Source: Druceiella hillmani
Lineage: Eukaryota; Arthropoda; Insecta; Lepidoptera; Hepialidae
Assembly: GCA_039881145.1 (NCBI GenBank)
Contig: JAYKKI010000066.1
Location: 11,547,001 to 11,611,000 of the forward strand
DNA length: 64,000 nt
Direction of reading: 5' to 3'
The stretch's first letter is position 1; the number at the start of each line of letters is the position of its first letter. This document shows, in pieces, positions 25,097 through 37,026 of this stretch. The notes beneath the pieces were generated by a model, which saw only the letters and a program-made list of their open reading frames with translations, was not told the origin of the DNA and made no database searches. A program made the translations under genes and the position numbers.

Positions 25097-25152
25097 ACAT
25101 CTAAATTGTTTCGATAATATTATTAATAATATTATCAAAATAATTTAGATGT
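25097..25152. repeat. 56-bp palindrome, 28-bp arms
   Basis: The left arm 25097-25124 and right arm 25125-25152 are complementary with two mismatches and no spacer (outer ends ACATCTAAATT and AATTTAGATGT). It is similar in size and base composition to the palindrome at 24091, though the sequences differ. Confidence 0.88.
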
Positions 25153-25198
25153 TGTGCATTCATAAAGTGTCTAGTAAGACAGTGTATCCAAAAAGAAC

Positions 25199-25413
25199 GA
25201 TCAAGCAAAACAATGCTGCAGGAAGACCGTAAATTGATCACAATTGCCAAGAGAGACCATTTTAAAGGTTCTGAACTAACTAACGGTAAGCAGAGTATTT
25301 ATGTCAGCATCAAATACTAGCTTGTCAACAAAGATCGTTAGAAAAATAATAGAAGAGACAAAGATATTCGTGAGAGTCACTCAATATTTTCGATTATTAA
25401 AAAAGAATACCGG
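25199..25413 (+). pseudogene. Possible Tc1-like transposase N-terminal fragment
   Basis: In the plus strand KLITIAKRDHFKGSELTN (from about 25228) is followed, after a frame change, by VSASNTSLSTKIVRKIIEE, then TKIFVRVTQYFRLLKKN. The shape (K-L-x-x-I-A-K-x-x-x-F-x-x-S-x-x-L, then S-T-K-x-V-R-x-x-I-x-E, then R-V and K-K-N) resembles the paired helix-turn-helix DNA-binding region of Tc1-family transposases. The downstream sequence does not continue into a DDE domain. Terminal repeats were not found. The call is tentative. Confidence 0.35.
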
Positions 25414-25431
25414 CTATCATAGTTGGAGTTT

Positions 25432-25471
25432 GCCGGGAAATATAAAAGCTCTAGCTTTCATATTTCCCGGC
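25432..25471. repeat. 19-bp-arm hairpin and adjacent CA repeat
   Basis: GCCGGGAAATAT (25432) to AGCT is mirrored by AGCT to ATATTTCCCGGC (ending 25471) with one mismatch in 19 and a 2-base loop. A second CTTTCATATTT follows directly. A short (CA)n tract occupies 25489-25523. Confidence 0.8.
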
Positions 25472-25523
25472 TTTCATATTTTTAAAAATACACACCCCCA
25501 CACACACACACACACACATATAT

Positions 25524-26056
25524 CGCGTTGGCAACTTAAAAACCCGCCATTTTTTTCCACCGATCTCTGGACTGTTATAGAAGCTTCTAGAATATTTCTT
25601 GTAGGGTATATACCCTAAGAGGTTGCCACTCGATCGTCTGTTCAGTTTGCAATTGAGTAATCAGCGAGTAAAGAATGAAGAAATAATGAAATTATCACAA
25701 AATTATCTTAGACGGCTTTGGCTTCATGAATGTCATTTAGGTCCAAAAACCATCGAAACATCACACAATATATACAAAATGATGGGTGAAGATGAGACCT
25801 CTTACGACCCGGCTATGCGCTGTTTCCAAAGTTTTAACATCAGAATTTTACGGAGAATTTTTGAATCAAACATTAAAGACATAAATTTTCTTTGGTAAAA
25901 CAATGCACACGTAATCGGTGGCATTGAGTACACCGACAGAGAGGTGGAGCATGGAGACCTACCTCTTAACAGAACTCTCAAACTTCTCAAAATCTCAAAA
26001 TTATCAAAGTACCGTTATACCTGCAGTGTTCGTTTTACTTTCCTTTTTCCTAGGTT

Positions 26057-26057
<1 letters not shown>
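25524..26057. other. Spacer with unassigned plus-strand frames
   Basis: Open frames at 25623-25898 and 25918-26226 carry no secure motif. The segment FNIRILRRIFESNIKD (near 25831-25878) is faintly like the ERKILRRIFGP-type block near the end of RTE/CR1 LINE proteins. The flanking residues do not support this, so no gene is called. Confidence 0.3.
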
Positions 26058-26115
<58 letters not shown>

Positions 26116-26122
26116 GTATACG

Positions 26123-26160
<38 letters not shown>
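26058..26160. repeat. (AT)n microsatellite
   Basis: TA dinucleotide repeat of about 100 bp with one interruption near 26110-26130. Confidence 0.97.
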
Positions 26161-26161
<1 letters not shown>

Positions 26162-26831
26162 TATTTCTTTATATTGCTAAAACTGGAGTTAGATTAATAA
26201 TGTTCTCATCTCAAAAGTACGGTTGATCAGTACGAAGGTATCTTGTATCTTAGCTTGAACTTTTAGCCTTGCTTGTGCAATAGTCTCCAAAATTTACATT
26301 CATCAACCTGCGCGTTTAGTATCAAAACATTTTAAGAATAAAGGTGGCAACGTCGATATCAAAATTTTCAACATTAAGAAGCAAGAGGAAAACTTCGTTA
26401 GAAAATATTCCACTGGGTAATTCAATTTGCTCACGGCAACTTCATTGCGCACTCCCCTGCGTTGTAGAGATTACAAAGAAGGGAAATATTTTTAAAAATA
26501 TAATTTCCTTTCGATAACGTTTTATGTAGTGTATTTTTAAAATATTTTCCAAAGTATAATATAAATTTACGTAGCTTTGATATTTGATATTATATTATGT
26601 CAAAGGCATTTTTACGATACTTTATTGTAATTATCTTATTTTGATTTATGTATCTTTATGAAGACCTTTGAAATTTTACTTTCTTTTAGTATTATTGAGC
26701 CTACTATAATACTGATATGGTCATTATAGGTAGCACGCTAGTATTCCAATAAAGTGAGTAGTTAGCTTACTACTCGTGTGTGTTCTACCCATTCCAGATA
26801 CTGAACGCTTATTTTGATGTATATTTGTCAG

Positions 26832-26911
26832 GTGAAAATGTCAGCAGAAATCAGGTATTTTGAGGCCAACATTTTGGAGCACCTCTATCTGAGTGAACAG
26901 CAGCTGGATTT
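26832..26911 (+). CDS. Candidate exon, product unrecognised
   Basis: A short stretch of balanced composition stands out in AT-rich DNA. It is preceded by an acceptor-like TTTGTCAG (ending 26831) and followed by a donor-like GTAAAG starting at 26912. From ATG at 26838 it reads MSAEIRYFEANILEHLYL then SEQQLDL, with a stop (TAA, 26913) if it is not spliced. The codons look used (CTC, CTG, CAG, GCC), unlike the surrounding random frames. I do not recognise the protein, and no second exon was found. It could be a first coding exon, a fragment of a retrocopy, or chance. Confidence 0.25.
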
Positions 26912-26915
26912 GTAA

Positions 26916-28464
26916 AGTTAAGAAAATTGTTGAACTCCTAAATTTACACAAATAGCACTAGAAATGTAAGAAGTATTGACTCTCAATAACCTGTTTTCTC
27001 TTCTGCATTCACGAACTTGTGATTTTAAATAAACCGGCCAACGCACAAAATAGGTTTACATAGTCGTTTGTATCTCTTTAAATTGTGGCTACAAATTAAT
27101 AATAATAATTTCAATGAAAATTTTTGTTCACGTATTGTAAACTTACATAGAAGAAGTGCCTGATTTGTGCTTTGGTACATGGATAAAGTATGTTTCCGTA
27201 GACGTCCATGTTTCCTCAAACTTTGGGCGCAAAAAAACTTTAGTCATTTAAATGGAAATTTTCCATTACATGCTAATACTTAAAATTTTTTAAATTCGTG
27301 GTTAATGAATTAAACAGCCATTTATCCATGAATTTTATAGTGGTATACCACTTTGATCCTAATGTGACATAAACATGGCTTAAGAATAAAAGCAGACAAA
27401 ATATTTGAAAAAAAAAGCATTTTCACCTATATAAATTTATTAGATCGCAAATTAATTAGATCCCTATCTAAAACATTTTGTTGAATATTTTTGTACCTTT
27501 TTATCTAAAATGGTTTAAATTATGACAGACGGATGGACGGACAGAACATAAAATTATAGGATTCCCTATCTAACTGTAGAATACTAAAAGTACTCTAGGT
27601 ATGTAAATATTTAAATAAGATTTCTAAACCAACATTAATTTAAAAATACAATTCAATGCAAAAAATAGAGGTGAGCAAAATCAGGGATTTAAGTTTCGTG
27701 CCAAGTTCTTTTAAAACCAGCTGCGCGCAGGCTGTGTACTATTTTCAAGAACTATTTAGAATCACTTTTGACCATTAAGTAATAATTGAAACTAATGATC
27801 AAAATTTCACGTATTTAGCTTTACAAATTTTTAAGATGCAAACCTTGAAAAATATTTGATTTTGGCACTTATTAACTTGCTAACGGATCATCAAATTGAT
27901 TGGTTTATAGTACCCGAAGCCTTGACATTTGGGATAATGTTAGTATTAAGTCCGTACTGTAAAGAAAAAAATGGGAGAAACATATAAGAAAACGCAAAAA
28001 AAGTTATGTTTTCGGTTATTTTACGAGAATTTAAATGATCGATTTCATGAGTTTGTTCTGATTTGTTAAAAACTAACTGGAATAAGAAACGAATTATTTC
28101 TCAAAACCCAAGAAAACATTATAATAAAAATAATAGAATAAGAGTTACTTACCGACCTGATTAGCATCAAATTTCATTCAAAAGAGTAGAAAAGTTGCAA
28201 TCGGTGTATTTGTTCTACTCTAATTACAGGCTCAATGGTACAGAGACCAGAATTATTGATAAGAAGACTGCTCCGTAAAGTAGTCCACAAATGATTTTTT
28301 TATATAAACAATTTAAATTTGTAATATAGTTTTAATAAAGCTTTGAAAATAAAAATCCCAACAAAATTTATATTTTCAGAAAACGTGTTAAATTCTCGTT
28401 GATTGATCCAACCCGCCAAAAGAATGTATGTGCTTAAGACGACTCGGATCCGATATAATTGCAC
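26916..28464. other. AT-rich spacer
   Basis: Nothing recognisable beyond a GACGGATGGACGGACAG tract near 27528-27544 of the kind seen in dispersed repeats. Confidence 0.45.
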
Positions 28465-28466
28465 TA

Positions 28467-29732
28467 TGAGGGGGCGTTTTTAAGTTCGCGGAATGGAAGA
28501 TAAGGAGTGAGAATAAAAATACAAAATTATGTTTCTTTTTCAATATATTCACCTGCTACCCTAATACATTTTTCAGATCTTTAAATTAGCTTATGCATAC
28601 CTTCATAAAAAAATGTTTCGTCTTTGCCCGAGAAATAGGCTGCAACTGCATCCTTCACTTCTTCATCGCTTGAAAACTTCTTCCCATGAAGTTCTTTTTT
28701 AAGGTTTGGGAATAAATAATAATCACTGGAAGCCAGATCAGGACTGTAGGGTGGGTGTTCCAAAATATCGAAGCCCATCTTGTGCAGGGCGGCCATCGCA
28801 ACACGGTTCGTGTGAACGGGCGCGTTGTCATGCAAAAGCAGGATACCAGGTAAATTTTCTCTTTCTTTTTTCTTTGATTGCTTCTTTCAACCTCTCTAGA
28901 ATCGACGCATAGTATTCTCCGGTTATGGAAACATCTTTATCTTTATAATCCGTCAACAGGATCCCAAAAGTGCCTTTTTTGTGCCACTACATTGAGACTT
29001 GTTTGGACTCAGGTTCACAACAATGAACCCAAGTTTTGTCTCCAGTAACAATTCAACTTAATAGGCTATCCTTGTATTCACTATAGAGGTCCAAAAACGC
29101 ACGAGAATGCTCCATGTAGCGTTATTTTGAGACGGTGTGAGCATTCTCGGCACCCATCTTGTGGTGACCTTTGTCATGCCAAGATAATCATGGAGAATTT
29201 CAAAAATTGCTGTATCCGATAATCCAACCATCTCTGCAAGCTGTTTCTTCTTTATCTGTATCTGATACTCCAGATATCTCTGCAAACTGTTTTTTTTTAG
29301 TCTGGCATCTTCCAATACTGATTCTTCAACTTTTTCAATAATTTCCGGAGTAGCCATTTCGATCGGCCGACCGGGGCGTGGGTCGTCTTCAAGTGAGTCT
29401 CTACCCTGTTTAAAGAGACTATGCCACTTGTAGACCATGGTTTTACCCGGGCAAGAGTCCCGAAAACGGATGCCATCTCTTTCAGTATGGTTTGAAGCGA
29501 CTTTCCTTGCTTGGTAAGGAACATTATAACGGCGCGGTAGTCGATTTTTTTCATAATTCAGACTTTCTTCCAGATTGAGTTGTTTGTTCGACGATAGTTC
29601 AAAGACTAATGATCCGATTATGATAAAACTTGATATTTATACTAATAATGAGTTAGTTAACTAGCTATCATTCTGTTAATCACCTTTACTAATGCCCTAC
29701 TTTCCATTCCGCGAACTTAAAAACGCCCCTCG
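28467..29732 (-). mobile_element. mariner transposon, near full length, inactive
   Basis: The element is 1266 bp, as expected for mariner. Its ends match: on the left GGGGCGTTTTTAAGTTCGCG then GAATGGAA (28472 on), on the right the same sequence reversed and complemented (to about 29730). The left target site is TA (28465-28466); on the right it is TG, one transition from TA. One transposase gene lies inside on the minus strand and is broken by frameshifts. The near-identical ends suggest a fairly recent insertion compared with the Gypsy and LINE relics. Confidence 0.95.
28581..29554 (-). pseudogene. mariner transposase (DD34D), frameshifted
   Basis: The enzyme cuts and rejoins the element's ends. 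The minus-strand frame starts with MKKIDYRAVIMFLTKQGKS (29554 down), the first helix-turn-helix. After a frameshift come MVYKWHSLFKQGRDSL, DDPRPGRP (between the two DNA-binding motifs), LAEMVGLSDTAIFEILH (second helix-turn-helix) and WVPRMLTPSQ (the conserved WVPHEL-type block). After another shift come RAFLDLYSEYK, a stop, TGDKTWVHC (first Asp), GEYYASIL, HDNAPVH (second Asp), and YSPDLASSDYYLFP (third Asp). Thirty-four residues separate the last two Asp, the DD34D signature of mariner. A direct duplication of about 46 bp (ATCTCTGCAA at 29230 and 29276) adds some 15 residues after ARLKK. At least two frameshifts and two stops leave it inactive. Confidence 0.93.
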
Positions 29733-29791
29733 TGTGTATCTGGGAAATTATAAACGCGAAAATTAAGAAAAAAAATTAAATGAATGATATC

Positions 29792-29854
29792 AAAATAAAT
29801 ATATTATTTTTTTCCATAATAATATTATTTGAAATAAAATAATATATTTATTTT
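29792..29854. repeat. AT-rich inverted repeat beside mariner
   Basis: Arms 29792-29814 and 29831-29854 are complementary apart from one extra base, with a 16-base loop. The sequence is AAAATAAATATATTATTTT and its complement. It lies 60 bp outside the mariner end and is not part of it. Confidence 0.75.
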
Positions 29855-30599
29855 AAATTTACAAAATACACCACGTAATTAATAAATACATCTTATAAAG
29901 GTGAATTTTATATACTGAGTATACCCAGAGTGCTGGAAAGAGAGAGTTTATTTGAATTCTATTACTACTATACTACAAAACATTAGCGGAAGTAGGGTTT
30001 GAGTGGGGTTTTCCAATTTTTCACGTTATTTTTATGTTAAAAGTTTTGTTATTTCATGAACTAACCACACACATTTCATTTTTCACAAAATAACCATCGC
30101 CCTCATGCGTACAATGCTCTGATGAAATAAACAGACGTATAAAAGACATCAACTTTAATATATTAAATGAATAGCTCTTTACAATTTCATCACCCACACT
30201 CATTACTTTCTAGATATACTATAGTCAGAAAACATCGATGCTGAATTTCACTTCAAATTGTTTTGGCCCGGTCACACATGTAAGGAAACATCACAAAAGA
30301 AAACAAAATTTGGGGGATGTGTATTATAAGTTATATAATCTTGATCTAACCATTAGATGCTGGTGCCATTGTATAAATATGTTACAAAGAACAACTTCTA
30401 ATTCATTTATTTCATACACCTGAATACTTTGCATGATATAGCCTTAAAGAATAACATTAATATAATTCATTACCCACACTAAAATACTTCATTGTATAAC
30501 TTTCGAAAATATCAAATTGGAAAATTCTATTCTAACTCCACTTCCTTTATTGTTTGGTATTTCTAGCGCAAGCAGCAAGTTTCTACGAGTTAAACTCTT
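29855..30599. other. Spacer
   Basis: Nothing recognisable was found; a 61-codon frame at 30238-30423 has no motif. Confidence 0.45.
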
Positions 30600-30775
30600 C
30601 AATTTGTCCACCTGAAGATGTTGTCATACAACGAAACCTAGGTGTTGGTTAATCACTTAAGGAATTATTTATATCTAATAAATAATACTAAATCACGCAG
30701 TTTCATTTAGTTAAGAATAAAAATTAAGTCATAATGAATTTCGACAAAACTAACGCCAAAATATTCAATATATCC
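30600..30775 (+). mobile_element. Hammerhead-motif repeat, copy C (single unit)
   Basis: One plus-oriented unit starts just before the ribozyme-like motif (30608). It runs through AATACTAAATCACGCAGTTT and CATTTAGTTAAG and ends in the family tail CTAACGCCAAAATATTCAA (to about 30770). No second inverted half is present, which shows the unit exists alone. No target duplication is evident. It is moderately diverged from the 38.8- and 58-kb copies. Confidence 0.8.
30608..30648 (+). ncRNA. Hammerhead-like ribozyme motif, copy C
   Basis: The elements in order are CCAC (stem I, 30608-30611), the intact core CUGAAGA (30612-30618), one unpaired U, GUUG and CAAC as stem II around a 5-base loop, GAAA, then ACC-UA-GGU as a minimal stem III. 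The position that should be the cleavage nucleotide is G instead of C, and the closing strand is UUGG instead of GUGG. Hammerheads need A, C or U at the cleavage site, so this copy is probably inactive. Confidence 0.55.
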
Positions 30776-31733
30776 ACTGACTTATAATTAAGTAAATTTT
30801 TAACAAATTTTTGGTGAAAAAGTGTTTATGACTTAAATTTAATAAAGAAATATTACTTTCTAAAATAAAGTTAAGGAAGAAAAATAAGGATTGGAATTCA
30901 ATTTTCCATCGCTTTCAAAGCGAGGGAATAAAAATATACGTATTAACTCAGTTCGTCTCGCTCAGTCACAATCGGCCTAGCGCCTATCATATCCGAAGTT
31001 GGACAATTTGGCCATATTCGGCCTGCCGTCGAGTATATCCAAAATGCGTCATGCTAAGTATAAAGTCATATCGCAAAGTGAAATCGAAAATCTTTTTCCG
31101 TCGAAAAATTTGAACAGGATGAGCCAAAAATAATTTTCACTTAAAAATTTATAAAAACAAAGTACAAATACTTCTGGAATATTATATTTGGTTCTATTCA
31201 TATTTTCATTAATAAATAGTCAAGTGCTTTGAACAGTAGTTATAGTTTTAATAGCTTTGAAGAAAGTAGAGAGACGAAAAAGAATGGAAAGTACAAGTCG
31301 AAATTTCGAATACAGACATTATCTTAAAAATTAATCTAACGTTGTTTTTTTTTAATATTGGCTAAATTATAAAAAAAATATGTAATTTAACTCACAAGAA
31401 GGTCATGTTTAGTTTAGTTTTCTACCCACATTGTATCTATAAAGCTAGCTACGATAGTAAAACAGGTAATAATAATATTCAAATTTATAATGTAAAGTAT
31501 GAATAGTTCATCGCAAAATAAAAAATGTGAGTATATATAACTTAGTAAAATACTTGGTGCAAAAAGTTTTATAACGAATAATTTACGGTGAAATCATAAC
31601 GACCAGGTAACTTGCGAAAAAGTATTTGGAATAAGTCTACACAAATATTGTAACTTGGCATATATTTTGTATTATTTATGGAAAAAAGTATGAATGTGTA
31701 CTCCATTAAATGGCAAGGTCGTGTGTGTTATAA
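30776..31733. other. Spacer with a short GC-richer patch
   Basis: No gene is seen. Around 30950-31055 the composition is balanced and contains two related phrases, ATCGGCCTAGCG and ATTCGGCCTGCCG, about 45 bases apart. This looks like a repeat fragment I cannot identify. Confidence 0.4.
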
Positions 31734-31950
31734 ATTCTTCCATACACACGGACTCACACACGGGCGCGTGCGCAAGTAAATACGCACACACAGCTAAGCT
31801 CACACGCACACGCGCAAATGCGCACACGTGCACACGCGCACGCGCACGCACGCGCAAGCACACATACACAAACTCACACGTTCACACACACACACACATA
31901 AACGCGTGCGAGTGTTTGTGTTTGCGCGTGTGTGTGTGCATATATGTACA
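31734..31950. repeat. (CA/CG)n to (TG/CG)n alternating tract
   Basis: About 215 bp of alternating purine-pyrimidine sequence. Roughly the first 165 bp are CA-rich with many CG steps (CACGCGCACGCGCACGCACG). The sequence then switches near 31905 to TG-rich (TGCGCGTGTGTGTGTG), so the two parts are mutually complementary. Reading frames across it on both strands are artefacts. Confidence 0.9.
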
Positions 31951-34670
31951 TATAGGTGATTGCCATGCCCTGCAGTTTCAAAAGCGTGGAATTAATTTAA
32001 TTATACTGACTTCCTGCCCATGCAATTACCAAACGCCTCTATTCTGTTCGCCAAATAACGTCGATCGTCAGGCAGTCGACGATGTACCAGTGTAAATACA
32101 GTGAAAATTGCATGTATTTTATTAAAATCTGTTAGGTATGAGTGGAACTTACACTACGGGTTTTTTTTGTATATGGTTAGACAAATATAAGGAAATATTT
32201 AAGGATACATAATATTTTCATCAACATATTTACAAACTAATATTTCTGTCCACTCCGTGAATGTATCGCCTATTAAAAATATAATAAATTTACTATTCAA
32301 TTAATTGCTATCATTGCTACTGTTTTCCAGTAAACAATAAGTAAAATTCTAATGTTATTTTTTCATAATTTTGACCATAAAAAGGAAGGAGAGAAGGAGA
32401 TATTTTTTTGAACAATTTCCATAATATATTTAGAAATAATTTCAGATAAAATTCTGTCAAAATTTTTTTAGAATTCTTCTGATATGCGCAATATAAATAT
32501 GTTTAAAAAAATTTATTTTTGATTCCCTCATTTGCTCCTTACAAAAATTATTAGATGAATATTTTTTTGGGTTTATTATTTATATATATGCCAGTTAATA
32601 TGCTTTGTTACAATGTCTCATTTGAAGTATATACATCTATTGGTTTCTAAAAAAAAACTGTGGTCGTATACCACAGTTTTTTTACAGATGGACTGAAACG
32701 TATATAACCTTAAACTGGCCAGTTTTTCTCATTTCAGTAAACCAAAAATTATTTTTTATAATCCAATATTTGCTGTGAATAAGGTACATATTACAATATC
32801 TATTGCAAAATGACAGAGTATTGCCGATCGTTGTAAAATGAAGATATTTACATAAATAAACTAATCATAAATAATAAACTAAAAATTTCGCCAAGGATTT
32901 CTTAACAAAACTATGAAATAGTTTGAGTTAATACAGAATTAATATAGAAATTATATAATTTTTATTAAATTCGGAATGCACTTTTATTTTATGAATTTTG
33001 ATCGGTGCATATAATGAAATACATTGTGCAAATTTTCTTTCTTGCAAAATGCGAGCATGCGGTATTTCACATCGGAGTTGTGCAATTTATTTCTTATTAT
33101 TGCAGTAATTGTGACGTCGCCATTAATAGTATACATTTATTTTATTATAATTCGAATCCGTAAATTATTTCGTATTCGTATCTTATTTATATAATCGGAT
33201 TTCGAAAGGTCCAATCATGACTATCTTCGACCAATACAAGAGTATATAAGGTATACCCAAATAAAACAGAGTACCTACCCAAATAATGTAAAGTACCGTC
33301 TCAAATATTGAAAACTGATATTTGGAATATCCTTGTGTGTAATTTATGATAAGAAAATTATAGTTAAATTGATTCCTTTTTCACTTTTAAATTAAAGATT
33401 TGAATTGAGAGGTATTTCAAAATAAAAAAATTCTCTATTATCTTGCCAAATTTTTTTTATCATATGTTTATACTGCAAGCAGGCACGCCTATTTCTTTAC
33501 TCATGCATTGAAACTGGCGAAAGTTTGCAGGGTACAATCCAAAGCTCTATACCACAATATACTCAAGGTTTTCAGTTTAACTATAGGTGCCCAGGGAGAG
33601 ACAATGTTATGCTGTGTGTTTCTTTAGTTTTAATGACTTCCTTTTGATTTCAGTACATTGTGATTTTCACACAAAGAGCTTTTCCAGGACAATAAATAAG
33701 TCAAGAAATTAACGTAAAAATTTCTAGCCTTTGATTTGAAGCAGGACGGTTTCTGTCACGGTCAGTTATAAGTAAAGATATTACTTATAACTCTGCGTTT
33801 AAGCCCACAGCCCGCAGAATGCTTATTTTGGCAATAATTTCTAACACAGAAAAGAATTTGTTTACATGAAACTATTAAAAGCTTAAATTAAAAGTCACAT
33901 TAATCAACCCAAAGCGATACTTACCTATACGTACTCTCTATTTTTTTCATTACACTACTAATACGCAAGACTTGACTTATTTTGAAGCTATAGTTACCAA
34001 TCTCTACTTACTTTTTGTCATTATTATATCGTTATCGTTATTGCTAGTGGATGCTAGTGGAATTACCCACGTAAGGATCTTTTAAAAAATATTTTCTAAT
34101 AATGAGTTGGATGGATTACGTAGGGGTAAATTAGTAGCATATTCAGGTTGCACCACCATTTTAAAATAAAGGTAACTTGAATAATTTCCGAGTATAGGAT
34201 TTCAATAAAAATTGTTCCTTCTTATAGGAAGAATATACCGAAACAAATGGTCATTTTCAGCATTGATTACTTGTTTAAGTGCGATTCTAAACTATACACT
34301 TCAACCCCAATTTAAGTGTCTATAAATATTATTCGACGTGTATATAATCACAATTATTATTCACATTAATCGCTGCAAGTCTAAAGTGTTGGCATACTTA
34401 GTAATATACACAGAACCTCCAAATATCTCTAAATATTTAAGTTATGGTTAAGTATTCAACATTTCAAAATTTCCTTTATGAAATATGTGGAAACATTATA
34501 TAAATTATAGTAAATGGATCATGTTACTGATCTTTTAATTTAAAACATATTTTGTACCATTTGTTGAAGAATATTTCTAAATCAAGTTTTATTCAATCGG
34601 GTCATGTCTGTGTAACTAATATTTTTCCTGCCATGTCTACGGCAAAATTTGTTGCACGAATAAAAAAAAG
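31951..34670. other. AT-rich spacer
   Basis: No gene is seen. A 14-bp perfect hairpin (AAAAAAACTGTGGT at 32651-32664, its complement at 32670-32683, 5-base loop) is present. It looks like a bacterial terminator, but that is not meaningful in this genome. Confidence 0.45.
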
Positions 34671-34696
34671 TATATATATATATATTATATATATTA

Positions 34697-34741
<45 letters not shown>
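34671..34741. repeat. (AT)n microsatellite
   Basis: TA repeat with a few ATTATATAT phase shifts at its left end. Confidence 0.95.
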
Positions 34742-34743
<2 letters not shown>

Positions 34744-36935
34744 AACTCGTAATAAATGAAAAACTTTATATTTTAGGAAAAATTTACCATAATAACCAGG
34801 TAATTATTAGGGCCATCTGATAAAAACACCAAGAGTATTTCGATTCTGTAACAACTGTAGAGAAAAAAAATACTTTCAGAATAGAAAACTAAAATATAAG
34901 CGGGTGTCGATAGTAGAACGACGAAGAACGAGGGATAAAACCTTAAGAAATACTCAGAGAAAAAAGATTTTCTCCATTCGCACCCTCACTATTATTCAAG
35001 GATATCAAATATTAGGGCGGGAAATAAGAAAATTAAATTACATGGTAGTACTGTTGCACCAAAATTAATTTTAACTTCAGCCATGGGACGAAAGAAACAA
35101 AAGAATTTTGTGCTTTTATGAAATACATTGAAAATAAATAACGGATTGCAGCTGTTGAAGAAAGTGGAAAATTTTAATTTAAACCAAAAAATAATTAATA
35201 ATACTACTAATTATCATATTATGCTTCAACAAAAATGAATGATGAAATAAAATAACATTTATTAACATGTTTTAAAAAGTCGTGACATTGAAACAGGATA
35301 ATATATCATTCAAATTCTATTTAACGTCTTTGCAGTTACTCAGTTTGAGCCAAAAAGACTAATACTTTTATCTAAATGAAAATCAATCTTCCTCGCCCAT
35401 AATTTTTAAGAAAAGAAATGTGAAATAATTTATTATATTGCATTTGAGGAAAAAAATCTGAATTATAAATTAAATTAAATTATTAGCAATTGTTCATTAC
35501 GCACTCTTGCGATAAATTCAATTAAAATTTGCTTCGATTTAAAAGTTGTGAAATTTGTTGCGAAAAGCGATTCAATTATCATTAAAATAGTGACCCAACA
35601 ATTTTTTTGAAAAACCCAAATAGGCCCTTTATCGCAACCATCTCATCTTCAAGTCAATAAAAAATGTACGTGAAAAATTAATGTGACTATAGGTCTATTT
35701 TATTTTAAAGAGGTTGCTTCGGAGTAATCGCCACCATTCATTGATTTAAAAGGATGAAATATATATTAGCTTAATAGGGCTCCTGTTGCAACATTTTTTT
35801 TAAAGTTGGAGGAAAACTTGAAGACATTCAATAAATCGTATTTTCAAAAATTTAGTATATCTTATCTGGGTCGGTATAACTGAAGATCTTTTTCACACCA
35901 AAGTGGTGTTAAATGAAATTTATTAACTTTTTCCTTTTGTTTCACTGCATTCTGTTTAATCATAATTTACTGATCATCCTAATAACATCCTAAATATATC
36001 CCTGTTAAAATAATGGCGGAAACCCAAAGCACCTTCATTGTTAGCCAGTATTCATTATCATCCCATTTTCTGCTTTAATTTAAACAAGTTTAATCTATTT
36101 ATATAAAAACAACATAAGAACAGTTTCTTCAATGTATTTTTATATTAAAACTACAAAAGAGGTTTGATTGTATTTGCTTTACAATTTTTTGTTTTTTGTA
36201 TTGCAATTTTTGGAGTATTTATTTTAACTAATAAAATACGTAATTCTAATCTATTAATTCAATATATGATGATGTTTGATGAGTTTTGCTAGTTTTCAGT
36301 TTTTTTTGGTTAGATTAGAGTAGCTTGTAAAAACACGATTTAATTAAAATCATAAAAATAATAGGATTTTCAGACACTCACGTAAATTATATTATCTGTT
36401 TCTAGTTTAATAGAAAGATTAAACTATGTACAAGGGGAGGGAGAGGACGAGGGAGAGTCGAAACACTAGCTTTAGTTAGTACATTTTGCTATTTATTCAT
36501 TTACATATAGAAAGTTATATTGGTACGCAACTGAAGAAAGAGATTCAGAAATTCAACGCAAAATCTAGCGAAAACAGATGTCGAGTTTTTGAAATAAAAA
36601 TATAAATAGCCTGACTTTAATTTCTATTATTTCTGTAAAAGTTAAGGAGTATATATCTATATCTTCTTTTATATCAATCCTTTCTAATTTACCATAATTA
36701 ATATTGTAAATGCAAAAATTTGTTTATTTGTTTGTTTTACTTTCACGATTCAGCTTTTTAACAAAACTTCATGATAAATTGATACCAACATATTTAATAC
36801 CAGGAAATATTAATTCAAAGTACATTTTGCTACTTAGGACTTTCTCCACTCAAAGTTAATAGGTTTTATTTTTAATTAAATTCACTGAGTATTTTCTTGC
36901 CGAATGGGTGTAATCTTTTAACTCACGTGGGATAA

Positions 36936-36943
<8 letters not shown>
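34742..36943. other. AT-rich spacer
   Basis: Nothing recognisable was found. A purine-rich run GGGGAGGGAGAGGACGAGGG lies near 36434-36453. Confidence 0.45.
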
Positions 36944-37010
<67 letters not shown>

Positions 37011-37026
37011 TATATAAATATATAAG
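36944..37026. repeat. (AT)n microsatellite
   Basis: Nearly pure TA dinucleotide repeat of about 80 bp. Confidence 0.96.

Noticed and set aside
25831..25878. RTE LINE block from ILRRIF
   Set aside because: Only a handful of residues fit and the flanking sequence does not continue the family pattern.
31672..32095. Frames rich in HTHTH or ARARV over the CA/TG block
   Set aside because: Produced by the dinucleotide repeat on both strands.
32651..32683. Rho-independent terminator
   Set aside because: The hairpin with a T-run looks like one, but the genome is eukaryotic and no gene ends here.
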